A stretch of DNA of 64,000 bases from Bacillus sp. KH172YL63 (GCF_011398925.1 NZ_AP022842.1:1972001-2036000); one strand, 5' to 3'; positions 17,162-26,832 are shown, numbered from the stretch's first letter. Made by a program: numbers and translations. The notes: generated by a model from the sequence alone, not told the origin.

Positions 17162-18724
17162 TTAAATCCGTTCTTCTGTTTGAATGAGATTTTCCCTCAG
17201 AAGGAATTTTTGGATCTTACCGCTGGCATTCCGGGGAAGCTCTTCAACAAATACATATTCCCTTGGGCGTTTATAATCTGAAAGCAGGTCTCCGTTCTTT
17301 AAGAATGAATCCAGTTCATCCGCTGTCAGGGTCGGAGTCTTCGCCACGACTACTGCAATCACCTGCTCTCCCCACTTTTCATGCGGCTGACCCAAGACGG
17401 CTACATCCAAGACCTCTGCATGAGCATGTAGGGCATCCTCAACTTCACGGGGATACACATTCTCTCCGCCTGATATCACCATATCATCCACCCTGTCAGC
17501 AATATACAGATATCCGTCTTCATCCAAATACCCAAGATCACTGGAATGGTACCAACCTTTATGCAGTGCCTTTTCCGTTGCGTCCTTCCGGTTGTAATAT
17601 GCCTGCATCGTACATGAGCCACGGACGATGATTTCACCGACTTCGCCCGGCTGACACACATCATCAGGATTAGACGGGCCGTCCTCTTTCGGTTTTACCA
17701 CCCTGATTTCATGATTAAACGCAGCCCTTCCTGCCGACCCGGTCTTCGTCAGTTGTTCATCCTCGAGCAGGAAGGTGACAGCCGGTCCCATTTCTGTCTG
17801 ACCGTAAGCCTGGATGAGGCCGATATTGAGTTTTTCATGGATGGCACGTACTAGGACGGGAGCCATCGGGGCCGCCCCATATAACCCCACCCTCAAGGAG
17901 GATATATCATAGTTCTCCACCCCATGCTGCAGCAGCATATTCCACATAGTTGGAGCTGCGAAGAGCGTGGTGACTTTTTCCTGTTGAATGACATCTAGAA
18001 CTGTTTGGGGATTGAATTGATGGATGATGATGCTCTTGGCTCCCGCTTGCACTCGTGGAAGGAAGCAACAATGAAGTTCTGCGCAATGGAACATCGGTGC
18101 TGTAACGAGGCCGATGTCGTTTGGTCTCAGAGCCATGACAGACGTACATATCAAGCTTTGTTCCGCCATATCCCTGTGCCTGTGCAGCACACCTTTAGGC
18201 CTTCCTGTGGTTCCGCTCGTATACATGATCGCATAGGGATCTTTTTCATCCACTGTGGTTTCCTGCAGGTCAATTCCGTAATGACCGACTACTTCATGAT
18301 AGCTTTCTGCATATGACGGGGCCGAATTCCCAACATGCCAAAAGAGTGTATGGGGGAAGTCTTTTCTGATTTTTTCAATTGGTTTCCCGAGCTCCTCTTC
18401 AAAAACGACGACCTTTGGTTCTGCATCTTTCAGGATGAACTGAATCTCCTGGGCCTTCAGCCGGAAATTGATCGGGTTGATCACCGCGCCGATTTTTCCG
18501 CAGGCGAAATACAGATTTGCAAGTTCAAGCGTATTGTATAAATAGCATGAGACCCTGTCGCCTTTTTTTACACCGGCATCGAGCAATGCATTGGCTGTAC
18601 GATGGACCTCCTCCTGCCACTCCTTATATGTAAGTCTTTTTCCTGTCCTCTCTTCGACGATCGCCTCCTTATTTTTGAATTTATCCACCGTTTGATCAAA
18701 AATGCTTCCTGTCGTTGCGTACAT
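17162..18724 (-). CDS. Acyl-CoA synthetase (AMP-forming)
   Basis: A 520-residue acyl-activating enzyme of the ANL superfamily that couples a carboxylic acid to CoA through an acyl-adenylate. Motifs in order: the P-loop YTSGTTGRPKGVLHRH (about 168-183), YGAAPMAP, the adenine motif IQAYGQTEMGP, the hinge region YLYIADRVDDMVISGGENVYP, and the catalytic lysine in LPRNASGKIQKFLL near the C-terminus. The ATG has AAAGGAGG 7 nt upstream. Length and motif order fit medium/long-chain fatty acyl-CoA ligases of Bacillus (LcfB/YngI type), but chain length cannot be read. It is transcribed alone, with terminators before and after it. Confidence 0.9.
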   Translation of the reverse strand: MYATTGSIFDQTVDKFKNKEAIVEERTGKRLTYKEWQEEVHRTANALLDAGVKKGDRVSCYLYNTLELANLYFACGKIGAVINPINFRLKAQEIQFILKDAEPKVVVFEEELGKPIEKIRKDFPHTLFWHVGNSAPSYAESYHEVVGHYGIDLQETTVDEKDPYAIMYTSGTTGRPKGVLHRHRDMAEQSLICTSVMALRPNDIGLVTAPMFHCAELHCCFLPRVQAGAKSIIIHQFNPQTVLDVIQQEKVTTLFAAPTMWNMLLQHGVENYDISSLRVGLYGAAPMAPVLVRAIHEKLNIGLIQAYGQTEMGPAVTFLLEDEQLTKTGSAGRAAFNHEIRVVKPKEDGPSNPDDVCQPGEVGEIIVRGSCTMQAYYNRKDATEKALHKGWYHSSDLGYLDEDGYLYIADRVDDMVISGGENVYPREVEDALHAHAEVLDVAVLGQPHEKWGEQVIAVVVAKTPTLTADELDSFLKNGDLLSDYKRPREYVFVEELPRNASGKIQKFLLRENLIQTEERI

Positions 18725-18835
18725 CGTCTTCCTCCTTTATAAATAAGCTTTGCATCCTTCCCCTTTCATTTCGCTGTAAGAGAGTCATTCCCCTTCTTTA
18801 AAATCAGATAATTCAGAAATATTTTGATAATAAAG

Positions 18836-18861
18836 AAAAAAGCAGCCATCATCTGACTGCT
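18836..18861 (-). terminator. Terminator at the end of the sulfate assimilation run
   Basis: On the minus strand an AGCAG/CTGCT stem (18857-18861 with 18841-18845), with two A:T pairs possible inside, is followed by six T residues, shortly after the sirC stop codon. Confidence 0.75.
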
Positions 18862-18868
18862 CATTGTC

Positions 18869-19426
18869 TTAACCTATGATCTTATCTGCGAGTTCCCTGA
18901 GCAAACGCCGTTTCTCTTCCGTAGAGCAGGAAGAAGAAATAAGCTCTCTCCGCCTCTCTCCGATTTTATTGAGCCTTTCCACAAACGCTTCATCACATTG
19001 CTGAGAAAATGTATCGCATAATCTTTTCCCTACAAGCGGGCTTGCACCATTTGTGGATACGGAAATCGTCAGGCTTCCCTGCTGGTGGAATGAGGTCATT
19101 TGAAGCGTGCCTTCACTCCCCTGATCAGCAACACAGACCAGTTGATGATGCCCCGCCGTTTCTTTCACCCATTCATTTACCTGTCGCACATCCGTTGCGG
19201 CAATCACGATGAATGCATCAAGTAAATCTTCCGTACAAGCCTCCCGTTTGATCCAGGTCACACGACCTTCCCTGTAAAGGTCTTCGATTTCGATTATAGC
19301 CCGGGGGCTGACAACTGTTACGCTGGCACCATGTTGTAAGAAAACAGACAGCTTTCTATAGGCCACTCTTCCACCGCCGACGACGGTCACCTTTTTATCA
19401 GTAACATCAATCATAAGAGGAAGCAT
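18869..19426 (-). CDS. sirC: Precorrin-2 dehydrogenase (siroheme synthesis)
   Basis: A 185-residue NAD-dependent dehydrogenase that oxidises precorrin-2 to sirohydrochlorin, like SirC of Bacillus megaterium and YlnF of B. subtilis. The N-terminal Rossmann fold shows KVTVVGGGRVAYRK, then VVSP and FIVIAATDVRQVNEWV; a second conserved block STNGASPLVGKRL follows. It lacks the ferrochelatase and methyltransferase parts of CysG, which are separate genes here. Its start overlaps the end of sirB by 20 nt, so the two are translated together. It is the last gene of the run that begins with the S-box. Confidence 0.9.
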   Translation of the reverse strand: MLPLMIDVTDKKVTVVGGGRVAYRKLSVFLQHGASVTVVSPRAIIEIEDLYREGRVTWIKREACTEDLLDAFIVIAATDVRQVNEWVKETAGHHQLVCVADQGSEGTLQMTSFHQQGSLTISVSTNGASPLVGKRLCDTFSQQCDEAFVERLNKIGERRRELISSSCSTEEKRRLLRELADKIIG

Positions 19427-20162
19427 AGCATACTCCTTCCTGATACAGAGTTTCTTGAATTCTGTCGAGGAAAGCTTCTTCTACAAGTGGATCATACCCA
19501 AGGTAATCACCGAGCAGGATGTTTGGGTTTTGCGTTGAAGAGATTGCATGTTTGATTTCCCGCATCAAAATCCCTGTAAACAATAGGTAGGGAATGAACA
19601 CGACAGGAGTGCTTGAGTCCTTCAGATCTTTCAGCGTGTCGGAGAAACTAGGTTCAGATGCTGTAAGAAAGCAGGTTTTAACCTCTTTCAGGTGAGTGGT
19701 TTGCTGAACGAGATCTCCTATCGCCCCAAGATCCCTTTTAACATCCGGATCTGAACTTCCCCTGCCGATCAAGACAACTGTAATCGAAGGATCGACTGTG
19801 ATCGCATCGGCCAATTTCTTTAGGACACTTGCAACCATTTTATTGTGTATACCGATTGGGCGGCCGACGTGCACGTTTATGGAAGGATATCGTTTCATGC
19901 ATTCTTTGATTTCTTCAGGGATGTCGATTTTGGCGTGTACTGCAGTTAATAACAGGAGCGGAACAACAGAGATATGGGTCGCTCCTTTTTTGACACAGTT
20001 TTCAAACCCCTGTGGGATCGAAGGTGACGCAAGCTCGAGAAAGCATATTTCCTGGATGTCTGCATGAACATGTTCCTGGCATCGTTGAATGAATGCGACA
20101 GCCTCATCCCTCGCTTCAGGGATGCGGCTGCCGTGGCATACATATAGGACTGCCTTCTTCAT
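19407..20162 (-). CDS. sirB: Sirohydrochlorin ferrochelatase
   Basis: A 251-residue CbiX/SirB-type chelatase that inserts iron into sirohydrochlorin to give siroheme. It is a two-lobed protein of about the usual length: the first lobe has VCHGSRIPEARDEAV with the metal-site histidine and VVPLLLLTAVHAKIDIPEEI, the second VVLIGRGSSDPD and FIPYLLFTGILM. Like B. subtilis YlnE it sits between the methyltransferase and the dehydrogenase genes. Start and stop overlap as TAATG with the gene before it. Confidence 0.92.
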   Translation of the reverse strand: MKKAVLYVCHGSRIPEARDEAVAFIQRCQEHVHADIQEICFLELASPSIPQGFENCVKKGATHISVVPLLLLTAVHAKIDIPEEIKECMKRYPSINVHVGRPIGIHNKMVASVLKKLADAITVDPSITVVLIGRGSSDPDVKRDLGAIGDLVQQTTHLKEVKTCFLTASEPSFSDTLKDLKDSSTPVVFIPYLLFTGILMREIKHAISSTQNPNILLGDYLGYDPLVEEAFLDRIQETLYQEGVCYASSYD

Positions 20163-20938
20163 TATAAAGCCTCACTTATGGCTGCATTCTTACCTAGCGT
20201 TTCTTCAAACCATTGAATCCGTTCACGGTAGCGGACAACTTCTCCGATAATGATCATGCTTGGGTTTTCGATCTTTTCTTTCTCCACGATTTCCACGATG
20301 GTATCAAGGGTGCCCGTCACTGTTCTCTGAACGTCTGTTGTTCCCCAATGGACGAGTGCAACCGGTGTATGCCTGCACTTCCCATATTGAGTGAGCTTCT
20401 CTTTAATGTAGGGTAAATTGCCGACCCCCATATAGATGGCGAGTGTATCAATTCCTTTAGCTAAGCTTTCCCACTTCTCGTCTTCGAGTTCATGATCCTT
20501 TTTATGACCGGTTACAAAGGCGACGCTTGAACTTGCATCCCGGTGGGTGACAGGGATGCCGGCATAAGCTGCAGCAGCGATCCCTGAAGTGATCCCAGGG
20601 ACGATTTCAAAGGGAATCCCCTTTTTAGAAAGAGCTTCTGCTTCTTCCCCGCCTCTGCCGAATACGAATGGATCGCCTCCCTTTAGTCTCACAACCGTCT
20701 TTCCATTGGACGCATAGCGGATCAGGAAGCGATTGATTGTTTCCTGCTTCATCGTATGGTAGTCGGGAAGCTTGCCGCAGTAAATCAAATCAGCTCCTTT
20801 TTTCGCGTAGGATAGAAGCTCTTTATTGACTAACCGGTCGTATAATATGACATCCGCTTCCTGTATGGTTTTCAAACCTTTCACGGTAATCAGTTCCGGG
20901 TCACCCGGTCCCGCTCCGACTAAGTACACTTTTCCCAT
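20162..20938 (-). CDS. cobA: Uroporphyrinogen-III C-methyltransferase (SUMT)
   Basis: A 258-residue SAM-dependent methyltransferase that makes precorrin-2, the first step from uroporphyrinogen III to siroheme. Family motifs: VYLVGAGPGDPELITVKG at the N-terminus, VILYDRLV, VRLKGGDPFVFGRGGEEA, and VVPGITSGIAAAAYAGIPVTHR. The homologous gene in B. subtilis is ylnD (sumT/sirA). GAGGAGG stands ahead of the ATG. It feeds the sulfite reductase encoded two genes upstream. Confidence 0.95.
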   Translation of the reverse strand: MGKVYLVGAGPGDPELITVKGLKTIQEADVILYDRLVNKELLSYAKKGADLIYCGKLPDYHTMKQETINRFLIRYASNGKTVVRLKGGDPFVFGRGGEEAEALSKKGIPFEIVPGITSGIAAAAYAGIPVTHRDASSSVAFVTGHKKDHELEDEKWESLAKGIDTLAIYMGVGNLPYIKEKLTQYGKCRHTPVALVHWGTTDVQRTVTGTLDTIVEIVEKEKIENPSMIIIGEVVRYRERIQWFEETLGKNAAISEAL

Positions 20939-20953
20939 TGCTTCAGCTCCTCC

Positions 20954-21178
20954 TCATGATTTAAGTATCGTTTCTTGCTCATGGAGGACAAATCCTGCGC
21001 CGTTTCCGCTGATTCTGCGCTTTTCATAAAGGGAGATATCCACCACTTCCGGCTTTTTCAAAAAATATTTCTCCAGTTCGACTTCTGCCAAATCAAATGC
21101 TGCTTCATCTGATTGTGCCGCTACAACGACAACGGTGACAAACTGAGGTGTCGTAACTTCAAAACGATATAGGTTCAT
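20954..21178 (-). CDS. DUF3906 family small protein
   Basis: A 74-residue protein (MNLYRFEVTTPQFVTVVVVAA ... at about 1-21) with alternating hydrophobic strands and a short helix, matching my memory of the DUF3906 family of Bacillaceae. GGGAGG precedes the ATG. It lies 12 nt after the sulfite reductase gene and 15 nt before the SUMT gene, so it is co-transcribed with siroheme and sulfite reduction. No function is known to me; the position suggests a part in sulfite reductase assembly or activity. Confidence 0.7.
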   Translation of the reverse strand: MNLYRFEVTTPQFVTVVVVAAQSDEAAFDLAEVELEKYFLKKPEVVDISLYEKRRISGNGAGFVLHEQETILKS

Positions 21179-21190
21179 GTAATGGCCTCC

Positions 21191-22801
21191 CTATGCTTCC
21201 TGCAGCAGTGTATCCAAGTGTTCCTGGAGAGGGGATGTGCCGACACGGTTGATATAGTCAAAGAACGCTTCCCCCTGATTCTTGGTTTGTTTGAAATGAA
21301 TGAGAAGCTGCTTGATGACCTCTGTCAGATTGGACGCTTCTACTTTTCCTTTTAACTTTTCATTGAGTTTTCCGCCGTCCTGCAGTGTTCCGCCAACGTA
21401 AATTTCGAACGCCTCGATCATTTTCTTATCTTTCGTGCGCATCTTGATCCCTTGAAGGCCGATGTCTGCTATCTGCCGCTGACCGCATGAATTCGGGCAG
21501 CCGACCATATGGATTCTGACCGGAACATCAAGCGTGAGATCCTGGTCAAGCTGATTGGCAATCTGCCTCATCCTTTCTTTTGTCTCGACGAGCGCCAGAT
21601 TGCAATATTCGATCCCTGTGCATGAAACTGAGTAGCCTATAAATGAAAGGGGGCTTGTAGAGATCCTGTCAAAGATGTTTTCTGCAAGCAGCGCTTCCAC
21701 ATGCTCATCCGGGATATTTGGAATGATGAGATTCTGAGAGTTGCAGTTTCTCAGTTCACCGTTTCCATATTTCTTTGATATTCTCGCAAGCTCATATACC
21801 TCATCGGAGTTGAGGCGCCCTACAGGGACATTCAGTCCGACATAATTGAGTCCTTGTTGCTTTTGGGGATGGACCCCATAGAAATAACCTGCATTCCATC
21901 CGCTAACAGCATCGGTGCCGGCTGAGGGAAGTTCAACATATTCCAACAGCTTTTCTTTGAATTTCTCCGGTCCCCAGTCTGCCATCAAGAATTTCAGGCG
22001 GGCCAAGTGCCGCTTGTCACGGTATCCAAAATCCCGGAAAATCGTCGTCACTGCAACCGTCACGTCTTTCACTTGATGGGGAAGGATGAAGACATCCAGC
22101 TCCTGTGCAAGAAATGGCCTTGCTGATAATCCGCCACCGATTTTTAAGTGAAATCCGGCTGCTTCTTCACCGTCAATCTCTTTCTTTGCCGGTACAAAAG
22201 AAACACAGTTGATTTCTGCATTTGATGCATTATTGACGTTCGCAGAGATCGCCACTTTATATTTTCTCGGCAGGTTTGAGAAATCTTCGTTGTGTTGAAA
22301 GAAGTCATATACTTCTTTTACAACGTCCCTTGTGTCTATGATTTCGTCAGGATCGATTCCTGCCAGCGGGTTTCCGACGATGTTTCGGGTGATGTCACCG
22401 CATGCGCCGGCAGACGACAGTCCTACCGCATCCAGCCGCTTGAAGATATCGGGAATCTGCTCGATCTTCAGCCAGTGAAACTGAATGGCCTGCCGGGTCG
22501 TGATGTCATATACATCCCTGCCATATTCCTTGCAGATGCCAGCGAGTGCCCTTGCCTGCTCATAGGTGAGGATACCGGACGGTACGTTCACTCTCATCAT
22601 GAAGTATCCTGCTTCCTTCGGCTTTTGCAAGTAGAGGCCGGCCCATTTGAATTTATCCCATTCTTCCTTCGGGATGGAAGAGAACCCGTTTTCAGCATAG
22701 GTTGGAATGTCATCAAAGATCGTCAGTCCATCTTTTTCGAGCTTCCATTTTTCTGTTTTATTCAATTTCTCATTTGTTTCCCAGAATTTGCTGTATGCCA
22801 T
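21191..22801 (-). CDS. Ferredoxin-type sulfite (or nitrite) reductase, siroheme and 4Fe-4S
   Basis: A 536-residue one-subunit nitrite/sulfite reductase that carries six electrons to sulfite, giving sulfide. Two pseudo-symmetric halves are visible. The 4Fe-4S/siroheme ligands are the cysteines in SVSCTGIEYCNLA and VGCPNSCGQRQIADIG in the second half; the anion-binding residues are in CGDITRNIVGNPLAG in the first. Sulfite rather than nitrite is inferred from its position between cysC and the siroheme genes. B. subtilis uses the NADPH-dependent CysJI for this step, so this lineage has the ferredoxin type instead. The electron donor is not encoded nearby. Confidence 0.92.
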   Translation of the reverse strand: MAYSKFWETNEKLNKTEKWKLEKDGLTIFDDIPTYAENGFSSIPKEEWDKFKWAGLYLQKPKEAGYFMMRVNVPSGILTYEQARALAGICKEYGRDVYDITTRQAIQFHWLKIEQIPDIFKRLDAVGLSSAGACGDITRNIVGNPLAGIDPDEIIDTRDVVKEVYDFFQHNEDFSNLPRKYKVAISANVNNASNAEINCVSFVPAKKEIDGEEAAGFHLKIGGGLSARPFLAQELDVFILPHQVKDVTVAVTTIFRDFGYRDKRHLARLKFLMADWGPEKFKEKLLEYVELPSAGTDAVSGWNAGYFYGVHPQKQQGLNYVGLNVPVGRLNSDEVYELARISKKYGNGELRNCNSQNLIIPNIPDEHVEALLAENIFDRISTSPLSFIGYSVSCTGIEYCNLALVETKERMRQIANQLDQDLTLDVPVRIHMVGCPNSCGQRQIADIGLQGIKMRTKDKKMIEAFEIYVGGTLQDGGKLNEKLKGKVEASNLTEVIKQLLIHFKQTKNQGEAFFDYINRVGTSPLQEHLDTLLQEA

Positions 22802-22813
22802 GTTTTCCTCTCC

Positions 22814-23416
22814 TTATATCAGATGTTTTTCTTTTAAAACCTGTAGGATGTGGTCTACACATTGATCGATTGTATTTTTCTCGGTATCAATCACCACTTC
22901 AGGATGAGCGGGTTCCTCGTACGGTGCACTGATGCCTGTAAAGTTTGTGATTTCATGTTTTCTTGCTTTTTTATACAAGCCTTTTGGGTCACGTTTTTCA
23001 CATGCCTCCAAGGAGCATTGAACGTAGACTTCAAGGAATTCACCTTCATCGACCAGATTCCTGACAGTATCCCGGTCTGCCCTGTAAGGGGATATGAAAG
23101 CGGTGAGGACGATTTGACCGCTATCAATAAAGAGCTTGGATACTTCCCCGATCCTTCTGATATTTTCTTTCCGGTCCTCTTCCTTAAAGCCCAGGTCAGC
23201 ATTTAATCCGTGGCGGATATTGTCACCATCAAGTACATACACCTGCTTTTTCTGCTGAAAGAGTGCATGTGACAGTGCATTTGCCACAGTGGATTTTCCT
23301 GAAGCAGACAGCCCTGTGAACCACACGATGAAGCTTTGATGCTTATTTTGATTTCGCCTTTGTTCTTTTGACACTGCGGCTTTATGCCATACGATGTTTT
23401 CCTGGTTATCACTCAC
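22814..23416 (-). CDS. cysC: Adenylylsulfate kinase
   Basis: A 200-residue kinase that phosphorylates adenosine 5'-phosphosulfate to PAPS. It has the P-loop GLSASGKST (about 31-39), the substrate segment [29 protein letters not shown] and the lid region around [11 protein letters not shown]. The start is GTG with AAGGAGG upstream. Only 12 nt separate it from sat upstream and from the sulfite reductase downstream, so it is part of one transcript. Confidence 0.96.
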   Translation of the reverse strand: MSDNQENIVWHKAAVSKEQRRNQNKHQSFIVWFTGLSASGKSTVANALSHALFQQKKQVYVLDGDNIRHGLNADLGFKEEDRKENIRRIGEVSKLFIDSGQIVLTAFISPYRADRDTVRNLVDEGEFLEVYVQCSLEACEKRDPKGLYKKARKHEITNFTGISAPYEEPAHPEVVIDTEKNTIDQCVDHILQVLKEKHLI

Positions 23417-23428
23417 GCAAAATCCTCC

Positions 23429-24574
23429 TTAAGAGCTTTCTTTTGATTCCTGCTGCAGCCCTTTGATCAATACTTGAATGACTTCCGGCCGGCTGAAGGT
23501 CGATGGGGGCACTTCCCCGTTCCGCAGCATCCCTCTCACCTTGGTGCCGGAAAGGATGACGTGATGCTCTTTGTCATGGGGACACGTCTTTGTGGTGGCC
23601 ATTCCTTCGCATTTCCCGCAATAGAAACTGTGTTCAAAACGTAGCGGGATGATCCCGATTTCATCTTCACTGAACTGATCAAAGATTTTCTGTGCATCGT
23701 AGGTTCCGTAATAATCGCCGACCCCTGCATGGTCCCTTCCTACGATGAAATGGGTACAGCCATAGTTTTTTCTGACGAGTGCATGGAAGATGGCTTCCCT
23801 CGGTCCTGCATACCTCATCGCCGCGGGAAAGACTCCGAGGAATACCCGCTTCTTGGGATAATAATGCTTCAGCAGGACGTCATAGCTTTCCATTCTGATT
23901 TCAGCTGAAATATCATCAGCCTTCGTTTCCCCGACCAACGGATTCAAGAACAGGCCGTCCACGGTTTCCAATGCTGTCTTTTGGATATATTCGTGTGCCC
24001 GGTGAACCGGATTACGCGTCTGGAATCCGACGATGGTCTTCCAGCCTTGTTGTGAGAACTTTTCCCTTGTTTCCTTCGGATCGAATGTGTGCGCACTGAA
24101 TGGTTTCGGAAGTCTCCGGATCAACGTGATCTTACCCCCGACGTATCGGTCACCCCGCTGCATCAGTTTCTTTACACCTGGGTGGGCAATGTCTGTTGTG
24201 CCATAAACCAATCGTGCTTCTTTTTGCTTGTCGGGGACATATATATCTTCTATATCGATCAATCCGTATGTGTCTCCCTTATATACGAGACGGCTTTTAA
24301 CACCGGCCTTTAGGGGAGCTGCCGTTTCTTCATCGATGGGCAGTGTGACCGGTATGCTCCAAACCGTCCCAGCCTTCAATCGAAGATTTTCTACGACACC
24401 CTCATAGTCAGGCTCCGTTAGGAATCCTTCAATCGGACTGTATGCGCCGATCCCGATCAATTCGAGATCGCTTAACGCTATTTCGTCCAATGGGATTTCT
24501 GGTTCAATGTCTTCATAGGCCTCCTTGGGTGAATAAGCTTCAATTAATTTTCCGCCGTGTGGCTGTAAACTCAT
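23429..24574 (-). CDS. sat: Sulfate adenylyltransferase (ATP sulfurylase)
   Basis: A 381-residue ATP sulfurylase of the homo-oligomeric type; it activates sulfate to APS with release of pyrophosphate. The catalytic [12 protein letters not shown] motif (about 182-193), [14 protein letters not shown], and [16 protein letters not shown] are all present, as is a four-cysteine/histidine metal-binding segment [16 protein letters not shown] in the last third, usual for bacterial members. AAGGAGG stands 7 nt before the ATG. Length is normal. Confidence 0.96.
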   Translation of the reverse strand: MSLQPHGGKLIEAYSPKEAYEDIEPEIPLDEIALSDLELIGIGAYSPIEGFLTEPDYEGVVENLRLKAGTVWSIPVTLPIDEETAAPLKAGVKSRLVYKGDTYGLIDIEDIYVPDKQKEARLVYGTTDIAHPGVKKLMQRGDRYVGGKITLIRRLPKPFSAHTFDPKETREKFSQQGWKTIVGFQTRNPVHRAHEYIQKTALETVDGLFLNPLVGETKADDISAEIRMESYDVLLKHYYPKKRVFLGVFPAAMRYAGPREAIFHALVRKNYGCTHFIVGRDHAGVGDYYGTYDAQKIFDQFSEDEIGIIPLRFEHSFYCGKCEGMATTKTCPHDKEHHVILSGTKVRGMLRNGEVPPSTFSRPEVIQVLIKGLQQESKESS

Positions 24575-24615
24575 TCCATATCCTCCTTTATATATTGTTT
24601 TAATCAGAATTAAGA

Positions 24616-25680
24616 TTAAATCCCTCCGCCGTCCTCGTGTAAAGAACGTCTCTCTTCGTTTATAACCCTCATCAGGGAAAGTGCACCGATTGTCGCGATG
24701 ATGACGCTGACCGGAACGACCATGGAATAAAGATCACGGTCAATGACAAGCTTCACCAATACATATGAAATGCAAAGAGAGATCAGTGGGGACACCACCC
24801 ATATTTTCACGATTTTCTTCACGATTTTCTTTTGCAGCATGTGCTTTCCGTCTTTTGCCATCCCTAATCCGATGATGGAAGAGGACGTCACCTGGGTAAG
24901 GGGAATTGGCAATCCGTACAGGGAACTCACCATGACCAGCAATGCACCGGTAGTTGAGATCAAGATGCCTTCTGCCTTCGAGTACTGTGTGATTTTCTTC
25001 CCGTTTGTTTCAACCACTTTCTTACCAAGTAAAATTGCGCCGAGGGAAACAAATAAGCCGCCGATCCATATTCCATTAGAAGCGGATAATAAACCGGATC
25101 CTACAAGGGGACCGACTGCATTTGCCACATTGTTCATCCCTGCTGAAAAAGCCTCAAAGAACCCTGCAACAATCAATACATATGCAAGCCAGCCTTTTTC
25201 TAACCGGACTCCCCGTTTTCCAAGCTTCACCAGCAAAATTCCACATAACCAGGTCAATCCGAACGCGATGACCGGGACAATCACCCAGAAGCTCATGATG
25301 GTGATCAAAGACTTCACGTACAGCACCTGAAAGCTGACTCCTACACCAACCACCGCCCCGACCGTCACTTCACTTGTTGATAAGGGGATCCCGATTAAAT
25401 TCGCCAGGAACAGCGATATGGTCGCCGAAGATAATATGATGATGACAATCTTGATGGATAAGAGTGATGGCGGGATGATCCCTGAACTGATGGTCTTCAC
25501 CACTTCACCGCCGCCAAGTACCGCTCCGCTCAGAACACCGATTGCACAAATCAAGAGAGCCGTACGGATATTCTTGATGGCTCCCGCTCCATACGCCACC
25601 CCCATCGATGCGGCCGCTCCACTGGCACCAATGTTCATGGCAAAGAACAAGCTGATCGCGATGGCCAGAATTTCAAGCAA
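24616..25680 (-). CDS. cysP: Sulfate permease of the PiT family (CysP-like)
   Basis: A 354-residue membrane protein with about ten hydrophobic segments, of the inorganic phosphate transporter family. The paired PiT signatures are present in the two halves ([20 protein letters not shown] near the N-terminus and [18 protein letters not shown] in the middle). In B. subtilis the equivalent gene (cysP, ylnA) lies directly after cysH and imports sulfate, and the same place here argues for sulfate rather than phosphate. The start is a TTG behind GGGGTGAG. A phosphate specificity cannot be excluded from sequence alone. Confidence 0.88.
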   Translation of the reverse strand: MLEILAIAISLFFAMNIGASGAAASMGVAYGAGAIKNIRTALLICAIGVLSGAVLGGGEVVKTISSGIIPPSLLSIKIVIIILSSATISLFLANLIGIPLSTSEVTVGAVVGVGVSFQVLYVKSLITIMSFWVIVPVIAFGLTWLCGILLVKLGKRGVRLEKGWLAYVLIVAGFFEAFSAGMNNVANAVGPLVGSGLLSASNGIWIGGLFVSLGAILLGKKVVETNGKKITQYSKAEGILISTTGALLVMVSSLYGLPIPLTQVTSSSIIGLGMAKDGKHMLQKKIVKKIVKIWVVSPLISLCISYVLVKLVIDRDLYSMVVPVSVIIATIGALSLMRVINEERRSLHEDGGGI

Positions 25681-25695
25681 AGATTCTCACCCCGC

Positions 25696-26394
25696 TTAAT
25701 GAAGTCCGCATTCTGTCTTGCCTTTACCCGTCCATCTCCCAGAGCGGAGATCATTCATATCGATGGCAGGCTTTGTGCAATGGGAGCAGCCTATACTCGG
25801 ATATCCCTGATCATGGAGGGCGTTATACGTTAGATTCTGTTTATGGGCGTATCGCCAAATGTCTTTCCATGTCCAGTGGATCAATGGACAAATTTTGATG
25901 GATTGGAATTTTTCATCCTTGTTGATGAATTCAACATTCCTCCTTGTGGGCGATTGTTCCCTCCTTAAGCCTGAAATCCATGCTTTTCCTTCTGATAGTG
26001 ACTCTTTTAAAGGATCTAACTTTCGAATTTGACAGCACTGATTTGGATTTCTCTCCCACAGCTTTTCTCCGTGGACCTCAGCCTGCTCTTTTAAGGTTAA
26101 TTCCGGTTTTTTCATCTGAATATCTATACCTGGATATCTTTTTCTTACTTTTTCGATGACCTCATAAGTTTCTTTAAAATGTACGCCTGTATCCAGAAAT
26201 ACAATCTTTGCGTGAGGTTCTACCTTGCTTATGAGATCGATCAGGACGATGCCTTCGATTCCGAAACTGCAGGCATAGACGACTTCGCCTCCGTACTCTT
26301 CATAAGTCCATTTCAGTACATTCAAAGCGCCCTTATAAACAGGGTCTATGTCAAAATCGACAGTGTGCGCTTTCCAGTTTGAGTAGGTTAACAT
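25696..26394 (-). CDS. cysH: Phosphoadenylyl-sulfate (PAPS/APS) reductase
   Basis: A 232-residue thioredoxin-dependent reductase that makes sulfite from PAPS or APS. The N-terminal ATP-pyrophosphatase-like fold shows [15 protein letters not shown]; further on are [13 protein letters not shown] and the catalytic cysteine in the C-terminal ECGLH. The paired cysteines CCQIRK and CSHC would bind a 4Fe-4S cluster, as in the B. subtilis enzyme, which accepts both APS and PAPS. The ATG at 26394 has AAAGGGG 6 nt upstream and the product then begins like B. subtilis CysH; 10 more in-frame codons upstream lack a ribosome site. It starts only 32 nt after the hairpin that ends yezD. Confidence 0.96.
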   Translation of the reverse strand: MLTYSNWKAHTVDFDIDPVYKGALNVLKWTYEEYGGEVVYACSFGIEGIVLIDLISKVEPHAKIVFLDTGVHFKETYEVIEKVRKRYPGIDIQMKKPELTLKEQAEVHGEKLWERNPNQCCQIRKLDPLKESLSEGKAWISGLRREQSPTRRNVEFINKDEKFQSIKICPLIHWTWKDIWRYAHKQNLTYNALHDQGYPSIGCSHCTKPAIDMNDLRSGRWTGKGKTECGLH

Positions 26395-26426
26395 ATTGCA
26401 CCCCTTTCCCTGAGGCTTATCCATAC

Positions 26427-26479
26427 AAAAAGAGGCGATAACAAGATAAAGGGATTCCCCTATCTGTGTTATGCGCCTC
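26427..26479 (-). terminator. Hairpin with T-run between yezD and cysH
   Basis: On the minus strand, a long stem (GAGGCG, ATAACA and AGATA against their complements with two bulges; arms 26461-26479 and 26432-26448) is followed by five T residues at 26427-26431. It has terminator form, but no promoter fits in the 32 nt between it and cysH, so it is probably a partial terminator, an attenuator or an mRNA-stabilising hairpin. Confidence 0.7.
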
Positions 26480-26495
26480 TAGTTGTCTAGTCAGC

Positions 26496-26645
26496 TTATT
26501 TAATTCGGACTTTCTCATTTTTCTCTAGTTGAATGACTTTCCCGTCTTGAACGACGATCGTGATGGAACCAAAATTCATCGATTCCAGCATGGATTGAAT
26601 CTTTTCCATCACGTCGTCCCCGTTTTGTTTATTCGCTTTGGTCAC
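26496..26645 (-). CDS. yezD: YezD family small protein (DUF2292)
   Basis: A 49-residue protein too short for most gene callers: it starts with GTG behind GGGGGAA and ends TAA before the hairpin. The sequence SITIVVQDGKVIQLEKNEKVR is the conserved core of the YezD/DUF2292 family, a small beta-hairpin protein of unknown function that accompanies sulfur-metabolism genes in Bacillus. It is the first gene after the S-box, so it responds to SAM. Confidence 0.85.
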   Translation of the reverse strand: MTKANKQNGDDVMEKIQSMLESMNFGSITIVVQDGKVIQLEKNEKVRIK

Positions 26646-26682
26646 ATGATTCCCCCAATTTCTTCTTATCCAGATTCAAAAA

Positions 26683-26715
26683 CAAAAAAACAACCATCCA
26701 TTTTGGAAAGTTGTT
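26683..26715 (-). terminator. Regulated terminator of the S-box riboswitch
   Basis: On the minus strand a stem of AACAAC..TCCA with TGGA..GTTGTT (26704-26715 with 26689-26700), a 3-nt loop and a T-run (A-run at 26684-26690). It lies directly after the aptamer and before yezD, the usual place for the SAM-dependent terminator. Confidence 0.85.
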
Positions 26716-26728
26716 CAGGTAAGAATAC

Positions 26729-26832
26729 CTTATCTTCCAAAATGACTTCCCATTTTGCTGGAATTAGCACCTTACATTTCGTAGGTTGCTGGGCTTCACA
26801 GGGCCAGATCCCTCCACCACTCTGGATAAGAG
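26729..26832 (-). promoter_or_regulatory. SAM-I (S-box) riboswitch
   Basis: On the minus strand: CTTATCCAGAG, GGTGGAGGGATCTGGCCC, TGTGAAGCCCAGCAACC, AAGGTGCTAATTCCAGCA and the closing GATAAG that pairs with CTTATC. These are the conserved S-box elements in the right order. SAM binding would favour the terminator at 26683-26715 and switch off yezD and the sulfate assimilation genes. B. subtilis also has an S-box before cysH. Confidence 0.96.
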
